37,164 nucleotides of DNA from Bacteroidota bacterium. GTDB taxonomy: Bacteria > Bacteroidota > Bacteroidia > Chitinophagales > Chitinophagaceae. The notes below the pieces were generated by a model, which made no database searches, was not told the origin of the DNA, and worked only from the letters and a program-made list of their open reading frames with translations. The position numbers were made by a program, and so were the translations under genes. The stretch covers positions 1-37,164 of the forward strand of contig BJGL01000015.1 of assembly GCA_014190475.1 (NCBI GenBank), read 5' to 3'. Shown piece by piece: positions 1 through 6,373 of this stretch; the first letter of the stretch is position 1, and each line of letters starts with the position of its first letter.

Positions 1-198
1 ATCGTAAATGAGCTTCCCATTTCACAAAGCACCGTTTCTCAACATCTAAAAGAATTGAAAGAAGCGGATTTGATAAAAGGGGAAATAGAAGGAACATCCA
101 TTTGCTACTGTATTAATGAAAAGGAATGGGAAAGTGCACGTACATTAATTATAAGCCTATTTGATAATGGTTTAACGATCAAATCTAAATGCTGCTGA
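1..198 (+). CDS. arsR: ArsR-family arsenic repressor, C-terminal part
   Basis: Open from base 1 to a TGA at 196-198, so the N-terminus lies outside the window and 65 residues are visible. They hold the recognition helix and wing of an ArsR/SmtB winged-helix repressor: [16 protein letters not shown], followed by a beta-hairpin around GEIEGTS. The tail carries a CYC motif and ends in a vicinal CC pair, which could contribute to As(III) sensing; the usual alpha-3 cysteine site would lie in the missing part. arsM starts 43 nt downstream, so this is probably the autoregulated first gene of the ars operon. The family call is firm; the arsenic specificity rests mainly on the neighbours. Confidence 0.85.
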   Translation: MVNELPISQSTVSQHLKELKEADLIKGEIEGTSICYCINEKEWESARTLIISLFDNGLTIKSKCC

Positions 199-241
199 AT
201 TGTATAAATCAATCAGCCTTTACTAACTAAAAAAGAAAAGC

Positions 242-1093
242 ATGAAAACAACAGAAGAACTTAAACAAATTGTAAAAGATAAATACAGTGAGATTGCCCT
301 GCAAGACAAAGCGATAAATATGTCTTCGTGCTGCGGAGCAGGTGGTTGTTCTACAGAGATTTATAATATCATGAGTGATGACTATTCTTCATTGGAGGGG
401 TATAATTCCGATGCAGACTTAGGATTAGGCTGTGGATTACCTACACAATTTGCCAAGATCAAAAAAGGTGATGTTGTAGTAGATTTAGGAAGTGGGGCGG
501 GGAACGACTGCTTCATAGCCAGGCATGAGGTTGGTGAAACTGGTAAAGTAATTGGTATCGACTTTACGCCAAAAATGATTGAAAAGGCAAGAATGAATGC
601 AGAAGCCAGGGGTTATAATAATGTGGAATTCCGAGAGGGAGACATTGAGCGCATACCTATTACATCGAATGTTGCTGATGTAATTGTCAGCAATTGCGTA
701 CTCAATCTCGTTCCAAATAAGGATGGAGTCTTTAAAGAGATTTTAAGAGTCTTAAAACCAGGAGGGCATTTTAGTATCAGTGATGTAGTAGTAGAGGGTT
801 CGCTGCCAGAAGGCTTAAGAAAAGATGCAGAAATGTACGCAGGTTGTGTATCGGGCGCAATTCAGAAAGAAGTCTATTTAGAACTAATACATACAAATGG
901 GTTTGAAAATATTAGCATTCAAAAACAAAAGGCAATCAATATCCCAGAAGACATACTGAAAAACTACTTGAATGAAAAGGAAATAAATTCCTTCAAAAAC
1001 GGATCTGCCGGTATTTTCAGTATCACAGTATTTGCCCGCAAACCAATACTGAATAAAAATTCAGCTTGTACCCCTGGCGGCGGGTGTTGCTAA
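242..1093 (+). CDS. arsM: Arsenite S-adenosylmethionine methyltransferase ArsM
   Basis: A 283-residue class I methyltransferase that converts As(III) to methylated arsenicals in the cytoplasm. Motif I is VVDLGSGAGNDC (79-90), the acidic strand end is GIDFTPKMI (105-113), and SNCVLNLVP (150-158) is the arsenite-methyltransferase signature. The three cysteines essential in characterised ArsM enzymes have counterparts at C64 (GLGCG), C152 (SNCV) and C202 (AGCVSG). Two further cysteine clusters sit at the ends: CCGAGGC (30-36) and a C-terminal CTPGGGCC (276-283). The gene follows arsR and precedes arsC by 10 nt. Methylation gives detoxification or volatilisation of the arsenite that ArsC would produce. 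Family assignment is strong. Confidence 0.93.
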   Translation: MKTTEELKQIVKDKYSEIALQDKAINMSSCCGAGGCSTEIYNIMSDDYSSLEGYNSDADLGLGCGLPTQFAKIKKGDVVVDLGSGAGNDCFIARHEVGETGKVIGIDFTPKMIEKARMNAEARGYNNVEFREGDIERIPITSNVADVIVSNCVLNLVPNKDGVFKEILRVLKPGGHFSISDVVVEGSLPEGLRKDAEMYAGCVSGAIQKEVYLELIHTNGFENISIQKQKAINIPEDILKNYLNEKEINSFKNGSAGIFSITVFARKPILNKNSACTPGGGCC

Positions 1094-1103
1094 ATCATAT
1101 CGT

Positions 1104-1520
1104 ATGAAAAAAATATTAGTACTTTGTACAGGAAACTCTTGCCGGAGTCAAATTGCGCATGGCTATTTACAACATATTGGACTTGATAAGGTAGAAGTAT
1201 ATAGTGCCGGTATTGAAACACATGGAGTTAATCCGATGGCAATCGCAACTATGAAGAATGATGGTGTTGATATTTCTAACCATACATCAAATAATATAGC
1301 AGAGTATCAACACATAGAATTTGACTACGTCATTTCTGTCTGTGACAATGCAAAGGAAAGATGTCCAATTTTCCCAGGTAAGGCTATCAAACTACATCAT
1401 AATTTTCCAGATCCCGCCAAAGCAAAAGGAAATGAGCAAGAAATAGAAAATGAATTCAAACGTGTTAGAGAAATGATTAAAGATTACTGCCGCCATTTCA
1501 TAAAGGAAAATATAGAATAA
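1104..1520 (+). CDS. arsC: Thioredoxin-coupled arsenate reductase ArsC
   Basis: A 138-residue low-molecular-weight tyrosine-phosphatase fold protein. The P-loop CTGNSCRS gives nucleophile C8 and R14. The redox relay cysteines are C80 and C87 (VCDNAKERC), and the general acid is D103 in the FPDP loop. These spacings equal those of the thioredoxin-dependent pI258-type ArsC (C10, C82, C89, D105) shifted by two, so it should reduce arsenate to arsenite using thioredoxin and not act as a plain phosphatase. It is the last ars gene visible; no ACR3 or ArsB efflux pump follows it, so an exporter must be upstream or elsewhere. Confidence 0.93.
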   Translation: MKKILVLCTGNSCRSQIAHGYLQHIGLDKVEVYSAGIETHGVNPMAIATMKNDGVDISNHTSNNIAEYQHIEFDYVISVCDNAKERCPIFPGKAIKLHHNFPDPAKAKGNEQEIENEFKRVREMIKDYCRHFIKENIE

Positions 1521-1530
1521 ACCGAATCCA

Positions 1531-1538
1531 TATCTTTG
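1531..1538 (+). promoter_or_regulatory. TAnnTTTG -7 box before small ORF
   Basis: TATCTTTG matches the Bacteroidota -7 consensus TAnnTTTG exactly. It ends 20 nt before the ATG at 1559, a spacing shared by other box/start pairs in this window. No clear -33 TTG was found at the expected distance. Confidence 0.4.
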
Positions 1539-1558
1539 ATCCAAGTAATTTACGACGC

Positions 1559-1666
1559 ATGAATTCGGTTCGTCACTTTTTTAATAAATACAGAAAAGAA
1601 ATATTTGTAGGATTAATTGTTTTTTTATTCCTTCTCTTCAGAGATTTATTTAGATCGCTTCGTTAG
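1559..1666 (+). CDS. Possible 35-aa single-helix membrane peptide
   Basis: An ATG at 1559 opens 35 codons ending in TAG at 1664-1666. The product has a basic N-terminus (NKYRKE), a hydrophobic segment (IFVGLIVFLFLLF, residues 15-27) and a basic tail (RDLFRSLR), which is the layout of a small single-pass inner-membrane peptide. A promoter-like box lies 20 nt upstream. Its last 21 bases overlap the 3' end of the dihydroorotase gene on the other strand. No family was recognised. It could be a chance ORF in an AT-rich gap between two operons; the box and the topology are the only positive signs. Confidence 0.3.
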   Translation: MNSVRHFFNKYRKEIFVGLIVFLFLLFRDLFRSLR

Positions 1667-2992
1667 TGGCAATCCTTTTATAGACTCATCAATTTGTCCA
1701 TTGTTATAGACTAAATGTCCATTTACAAAAGTATGCGTAACCTTTGCGTGAAATGTGGTTCCTAGTAAAGGAGTCCAAGCACATTTAGACAAAACACATT
1801 CGTTAGTAACCGTCCACGCGGCGTTCAAATCAACGATTACTAAATCGGCGTAATATCCCTCACGAATAAAGCCCCTATTCTGTATCCCATAAAGTATAGC
1901 TGGATTATGAGACATTTTCTGAATAATCTTTTCAAGCGTAATCAGACCTCTCCGATAAAATTCAAGCATAATATTCAATGAAAACTGAATAATGGGCGCA
2001 CCTGACATGGCTTTAAAATAAGACTGCTGTTTTTCCGCTAGTGTATGCGGCGCATGATCTGTTGTAACAATATCAATCCTGTCATCTACTAAAGCTTGCA
2101 GCAAACCAATTTTATCTTTCTCAGTTTTAATGGCGGGATTCCATTTAATTAAAGTGCCTAAACGCGCATAATCCTTATCTGAAAACCATAAATGGTGTAC
2201 GGACACTTCCGTTGTAATATTTTTTTCTTCAAGCGGAATATCATTTCTAAACAAATGCGTCTCTGCCTCCGTAGTCAAATGTAAAATATGAAGTCGAGCA
2301 TTATACTTATTGGCAATGGCAATAGCATTTTTAGTAGCCTCATAACAGGCCTTCTCGCTACGAATCAAAGGATGAAACTCTACTGGCACATCTTCCCCAT
2401 ATTTCTCTCGATAAATACTTTCGTTTGCTTCAACTAGTTGCTCTTTCTCAGAATGAATTGCCACAATTGATTTACAATTTGCAAGAAGTCTTTCTAAGAT
2501 CGCTGGATTATCAGCAAGTAGATTACCCTTTTTGGTAAAATAAAGACCATCATCTGAAACGGCTAATAAACTAGAGGTATCCAGCTTTAATATTTCTTCC
2601 AGGTTATCGCCATTAACCCCTAAAAAAAAGCCATAGTTTGCAATTGACTTAGCGCTAGCTAATTTATTCTTTTCCTCAAGCGTTGTCAGGTTCAAGACAT
2701 TTGGAACAGTATTTGGCATGTCGATAAAAGAGGTGATGCCACCTGCCACTGCGGCTCTGCTTTCACTTGTGAAATCAGCTTTATGCGTAAGGCCCGGCTC
2801 ACGAAAATGCACCTGGCCATCAATAATACCCGGAATCAAATACTTTCCTGTTCCGTCGATTACTGTAGCTAAATCAGCAGGAATTTGCTGGCCAATCGAT
2901 AAAATATATGAGTCCTCAATTAATACATCGCCACAAGTAATAGTCCCTTCGTTTACAATTTGGATATTTTTAATTAATGTTCTTCTTGCCAT
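1646..2992 (-). CDS. pyrC: Dihydroorotase (amidohydrolase superfamily)
   Basis: A 448-residue cytoplasmic enzyme that interconverts carbamoyl-aspartate and dihydroorotate in pyrimidine synthesis. Visible motifs are DGQVHFREPGLTHKADF (58-74) with the substrate arginine R64, the MPNT loop (92-95), H180 in AIHSE, H238 in HILHLTT, and the late metal/catalytic motif TDHAPH with D312. The usual DxHxH metal motif has Gln at the first His position (D58, Q60, H62). I recall the same Gln in other Bacteroidota dihydroorotases such as that of Porphyromonas, so it is not evidence of inactivity. It is the last gene of a minus-strand run, 47 nt after the NTF2-like gene. Allantoinase or hydantoinase is a less likely alternative. 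Confidence 0.88.
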   Translation of the reverse strand: MARRTLIKNIQIVNEGTITCGDVLIEDSYILSIGQQIPADLATVIDGTGKYLIPGIIDGQVHFREPGLTHKADFTSESRAAVAGGITSFIDMPNTVPNVLNLTTLEEKNKLASAKSIANYGFFLGVNGDNLEEILKLDTSSLLAVSDDGLYFTKKGNLLADNPAILERLLANCKSIVAIHSEKEQLVEANESIYREKYGEDVPVEFHPLIRSEKACYEATKNAIAIANKYNARLHILHLTTEAETHLFRNDIPLEEKNITTEVSVHHLWFSDKDYARLGTLIKWNPAIKTEKDKIGLLQALVDDRIDIVTTDHAPHTLAEKQQSYFKAMSGAPIIQFSLNIMLEFYRRGLITLEKIIQKMSHNPAILYGIQNRGFIREGYYADLVIVDLNAAWTVTNECVLSKCAWTPLLGTTFHAKVTHTFVNGHLVYNNGQIDESIKGLPLTKRSK

Positions 2993-3039
2993 AAATGTTG
3001 ATACAAAATATTAAATATCATATGCAGGACTAATCCAGA

Positions 3040-3486
3040 CTAGCGTTTTCGGGTGTCAATGATGTATTGGATTTTCCATCCCCTGGATGACTTTACCAAA
3101 CAAAACGCATTTACACCACTGTGGCTAAAAGTACCATTATAATAAAATCGATACGGAGTCCAAACAAATGCTAACGGCGAATCGATTTTAATATCCCCAT
3201 ACTCGATTATCTCATTTAATGCACCCTTTTTTTGTTTGCCTACTAAGGATGCAAAATTGCTGACCGCCTCCTGTCGTACACTCGTTTGATTCTCTTTGTT
3301 ATTAATAATAGTTTGCATGATTGCCTCTTCCATAAACACTGCTGCAACAGCTATAGAATCAGCCTCCTGCATTCCCTTAAATAATTGATTAATCACCCCC
3401 TTAATTTCCTCCTGCGGATCTTGTGCAATTATCGGACTCATAATGAAGAAAAAGAGAAAAAATAAATTACTCTTCATAGTTAACAT
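3040..3486 (-). CDS. Secreted NTF2-like (SnoaL/DUF4440-type) protein
   Basis: 148 residues with a signal peptide: a hydrophobic core FFLFFFIMSPIIA followed by Gln-Asp, a cleavage pattern common in Bacteroidota. The mature part has the NTF2/SnoaL cone-fold pattern: an N-terminal helix (EEIKGVINQLFKGMQEADSI), a middle strand region, and a late beta hairpin with WTPYRFYYNG and GWKIQYIIDTRKR. Such proteins are scaffolds for small-molecule binding or isomerase-like reactions, and nothing here identifies a substrate. It begins 2 nt after the desaturase stop; a second ATG at 3477 (MKSN) is equally likely as the start and gives a cleaner signal peptide. Confidence 0.65.
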   Translation of the reverse strand: MLTMKSNLFFLFFFIMSPIIAQDPQEEIKGVINQLFKGMQEADSIAVAAVFMEEAIMQTIINNKENQTSVRQEAVSNFASLVGKQKKGALNEIIEYGDIKIDSPLAFVWTPYRFYYNGTFSHSGVNAFCLVKSSRGWKIQYIIDTRKR

Positions 3487-3488
3487 GA

Positions 3489-4595
3489 TTAATAAGGGCG
3501 GCTTAGATCGCGCAAATGAGAAACGTGCGAAGCTATTGCTAATCGAACTTTAGGGTATTCGATATATGGGATTTGAAATTGAGCGCAGGTATCACGTATT
3601 ATTTTACTAATAGCAGGATAATGTATATGAGAAATTCGAGGGAAAAGATGATGTTCAATTTGAAAATTCAAACCTCCTAACCACCAAGAAATAAATCGAT
3701 TATGGGTAGCAAAATTTGCTGTCGTCTTCAATTGATGTATAGCCCACTCTTCCTCAACTGGCATTGTTTTCTTATCAGAGGAAATAAATGAAGTGTCTTC
3801 TACCGTATGGGCCAATTGAAATACAATACTTAATATAAAGCCTGTAAATAAACCAAACGCTAAAAAACCAAACAACCACGCTTTGAACCCTAAAATAGAG
3901 ATCGGAATAATTATAAAAAAGAGAAAGTGCGTTGACTTAAAAAACCAAAAAGAGAGATGATCCTGTATTTTCATGGGTTTTAAAGGAACTTCTCCAATCT
4001 TCTTTGTAAAGTATTTTTTATAGTCAGTGAAAAATATCCACCATAAGTAAAGTAAAGAATAGGCGGCCCAAAAATACCAATGCTGAAAACGATGTATTTT
4101 ATAATGGGTTTGTGAATCGCACAAGCGCAAGAGCGGCCTTGCTTCAATATCATCATCCACGCCATCAATATTTGTATAGGTATGGTGGATAATGTTATGC
4201 TTGGTCTTCCACATAAAATTATTAGCCCCCAACATATTTAAGGTGAGCCCAGCTAACTTATTGACCCAATTCCGGCTACTGAATGAACCGTGAATACCAT
4301 CATGCATAATATTAAAGCCAACAGCAGCCGTAAGTCCTCCGAGCACTAAACACTCTACGATTGCCCAAAATGCCGGGGGTGTGAAAAAAACCAGATGAAT
4401 ATATACTGTCACATAGCTGGCTAATAGAAGTAATGCCTTACTATACAGCTTCCAATTACCGGTGCTTTTCAATTGATGAGATTCAAAATAGTCGGTAATA
4501 CGCTTTTTAAGCTCCGCATGAAAAGACTGCGCCACATTATCGTTTAAACCGGACGCTTGTATTGTTTTACTGCCCTTGAACTTGGGTAGTTGCAT
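3489..4595 (-). CDS. Membrane fatty acid / acyl-lipid desaturase
   Basis: A 368-residue integral membrane di-iron desaturase of the FADS/linoleoyl-CoA desaturase group. All three histidine boxes are present: HDGIH (98-102), HNIIHH (133-138) and QIEHH (312-316); Gln replacing His at the start of the third box is typical of front-end (delta-5/delta-6-like) desaturases. Hydrophobic segments lie near 52-72, 76-96, 173-190 and 221-262. No cytochrome b5 domain is fused, so electrons must come from a separate carrier. The regiospecificity cannot be told from sequence. It is first in a minus-strand run with the NTF2-like gene and dihydroorotase, and diverges from the gene at 4772. It probably adjusts membrane lipid unsaturation. 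Confidence 0.88.
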   Translation of the reverse strand: MQLPKFKGSKTIQASGLNDNVAQSFHAELKKRITDYFESHQLKSTGNWKLYSKALLLLASYVTVYIHLVFFTPPAFWAIVECLVLGGLTAAVGFNIMHDGIHGSFSSRNWVNKLAGLTLNMLGANNFMWKTKHNIIHHTYTNIDGVDDDIEARPLLRLCDSQTHYKIHRFQHWYFWAAYSLLYLWWIFFTDYKKYFTKKIGEVPLKPMKIQDHLSFWFFKSTHFLFFIIIPISILGFKAWLFGFLAFGLFTGFILSIVFQLAHTVEDTSFISSDKKTMPVEEEWAIHQLKTTANFATHNRFISWWLGGLNFQIEHHLFPRISHIHYPAISKIIRDTCAQFQIPYIEYPKVRLAIASHVSHLRDLSRPY

Positions 4596-4617
4596 AGTAG
4601 GTTTTATTAATAGGCAC

Positions 4618-4625
4618 TAAAGATA
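4618..4625 (-). promoter_or_regulatory. TAnnTTTG-like box before desaturase
   Basis: Read on the minus strand this is TATCTTTA, one mismatch from TAnnTTTG, ending 22 nt before the desaturase ATG. The spacing agrees with exact boxes elsewhere in the window. Confidence 0.3.
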
Positions 4626-4744
4626 GTAATTCAAAAACATAAAAGCTATGATTTAACTTTTTGATATGTACTCACGAAAATGAATTTCCATAACTAATAA
4701 CTTAAATCATTAACAAGCGGGCAATGAAAGTTAATTAGTTTTTG

Positions 4745-4752
4745 TAAATTTC
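4745..4752 (+). promoter_or_regulatory. TAnnTTTG-like box before tryptophan-rich protein
   Basis: TAAATTTC has one mismatch from TAnnTTTG and ends 19 nt before the ATG at 4772. It is the plus-strand candidate in the 176-nt divergent region that holds the desaturase box. Confidence 0.25.
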
Positions 4753-4771
4753 AAGTTACGAAACCCCTTCT

Positions 4772-5500
4772 ATGATAAGATTTTTTCAAGTTCGATATTT
4801 TAATGTACTATTTCTTTTTCTGACACTCTACATTAATTATGCATCAGTAACTGGGGGATTAGGAGGAAAGTCCATCCGGGAATTATCAGACAAATACGAT
4901 AATTTATTTACGCCTGCCCCACAGACGTTTGGAATATGGAGTATTATTTATACGCTGCTATTAATTACTACAATTCGTCCACTTTTTACCCAGCAATTAG
5001 CCGCGAATAAAATTTCATACTATTTCATTATCAGTTGTATTTTGAATGGGGCATGGATAGTGACATGGCAATTGGAATTCATCTCCCTTTCACTTGTTAT
5101 TATGTTGGGTCTACTATTTATACTTTCCAAAATAACTCAGAATCAGCACTCACAAACACCGCTTATTGAAAAAATCACCTTTGGAATTTATTTGGGGTGG
5201 ATCTGTATAGCAACCATTGCTAATACCACAACACAGTTAGTTGCGTTGGATTTATCGATATCGCCTGAATTACAGCGACAAATAACACAAGTCATCATTG
5301 TAATAGGCATGGGAATAACTTTATGGGTTGCCTCCACGCTAAAAAATTGGGCTATCCTGTTGCCTGTAGTCTGGGCCTTCTATGGAATTTATACAAAGAG
5401 GAGTACAGATCACCCAACCATTGCAATTGTTGCTGCTGGCAGTGGTATTTTTATATTTCTTACAATTGTGATACTATTTTTAAAAAAACAAGTTAAATAG
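4772..5500 (+). CDS. Tryptophan-rich multi-pass membrane protein (TspO-related type)
   Basis: 242 residues and about seven hydrophobic segments. The first loop after helix 1 contains the pattern DKYDNLFTPAPQTFGIWSIIY (from about residue 41 on), followed by a conserved-looking NGAWIVTW near 91-98 and IYLGWICIATIANTT near 138-152. This matches bacterial proteins annotated as tryptophan-rich sensory proteins, distant relatives of TspO/MBR that have extra helices. Their ligand and role are not established. The downstream gene starts 14 nt after the stop, so the two are probably cotranscribed. Assignment rests on the NLFTPAxxTFxIW-like motif and topology. Confidence 0.62.
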   Translation: MIRFFQVRYFNVLFLFLTLYINYASVTGGLGGKSIRELSDKYDNLFTPAPQTFGIWSIIYTLLLITTIRPLFTQQLAANKISYYFIISCILNGAWIVTWQLEFISLSLVIMLGLLFILSKITQNQHSQTPLIEKITFGIYLGWICIATIANTTTQLVALDLSISPELQRQITQVIIVIGMGITLWVASTLKNWAILLPVVWAFYGIYTKRSTDHPTIAIVAAGSGIFIFLTIVILFLKKQVK

Positions 5501-5514
5501 CCATTATATCTACT

Positions 5515-6312
5515 ATGGAAGTCCATCACTCCAACCACCCCACACACAAAAAGAAAGCCAAAGAATATCTAGTTGAATTCTTTATGTTGTTCACCGCAGT
5601 AACGCTGGGCTTTTTTGCCGAAAACGTGAGAGAAGTTTATGTTGAAAAAGAAAGAGCACATGAATATGTAACACGCCTCGAAGAAGATATTAAAAGTAAT
5701 GTCTACTTTATTGACTCGCTGCTAGCATTCAATTACGGTATAGAATATCAAATGGATTCCGTATTAGTTGAGTTAACAAGTAATAAAAGTAGTTTTGATC
5801 TCGCTTTTTTCTATAATCACGTGTACGGCAGCTTCCCCCGTTTTTTGAGTAAAAACGACACGTACGAACAAATGAAAAGTGCAGGTTTTTTGCGCTATAT
5901 AAAAGATCCAGCCTTATTAGCGCTGATTATCGACTATTCAAATGAAGCCGAAGCTGCAGAGTATAGAAGTCGAGAACAAGAAGCAAGCTACTTATTGGGA
6001 GAATATGCGTCACTTCTCATAAAGTGGCAACCGCCCTCTGTAAGTATCAAAAAATATCTTCAAAACTTTGAATCCAGCAGAAGTAGGCTGGGAATTCCTG
6101 ATAGTTTGGTTAAACAAAATGAAAAACTAAGTTTATTTAAAGAAGATAAACCTGTTCTAATAAGCGGGGCAGCATTAGAAGCTTTTAAAAAGGAGATGAT
6201 CCCAGCTATGGGTCGTCGATTGGGGCTTATGAAAACCACACTTAGCTTTTTACAAAGAACTAAATCAAAAGGTACACAGGTCCTTAATTACTTAGAAAAC
6301 CACCATAACTAA
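5515..6312 (+). CDS. One-helix membrane protein of unknown function (DUF6090-like)
   Basis: 265 residues. A His/Lys-rich cytoplasmic start (HHSNHPTHKKKAKEY) is followed by one hydrophobic helix (VEFFMLFTAVTLGFFAENV, about 20-38), then an amphipathic, charged region that looks largely helical (ERAHEYVTRLEEDIKSN and later segments). The pattern of helix, GFFAE-N-xRE, then ERxxEYxxxLxxDI, resembles a common group of uncharacterised Bacteroidota membrane proteins, possibly DUF6090; that family label is from memory and uncertain. No catalytic motif was seen. It lies between the tryptophan-rich membrane protein (14-nt gap) and the DUF5916 protein, probably in the same transcript. Confidence 0.55.
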   Translation: MEVHHSNHPTHKKKAKEYLVEFFMLFTAVTLGFFAENVREVYVEKERAHEYVTRLEEDIKSNVYFIDSLLAFNYGIEYQMDSVLVELTSNKSSFDLAFFYNHVYGSFPRFLSKNDTYEQMKSAGFLRYIKDPALLALIIDYSNEAEAAEYRSREQEASYLLGEYASLLIKWQPPSVSIKKYLQNFESSRSRLGIPDSLVKQNEKLSLFKEDKPVLISGAALEAFKKEMIPAMGRRLGLMKTTLSFLQRTKSKGTQVLNYLENHHN

Positions 6313-6373
6313 TAGCCGACCACTTATCATTTTATTTTGCTGAAGCCGGGATAATAAAGGAGTTTTGCCCCGC

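Noticed and set aside
1520-1570. Inverted repeat AACCGAAT ... ATTCGGTT with a T-run 6 nt later, as a terminator of the ars operon
   Set aside because: The loop is 35 nt, the stem only 8 bp and the T-run is not adjacent; too weak to call.
2718-3014. 98-codon plus-strand ORF
   Set aside because: Lies almost wholly opposite the dihydroorotase coding region; no motif or signal, so an antisense shadow.
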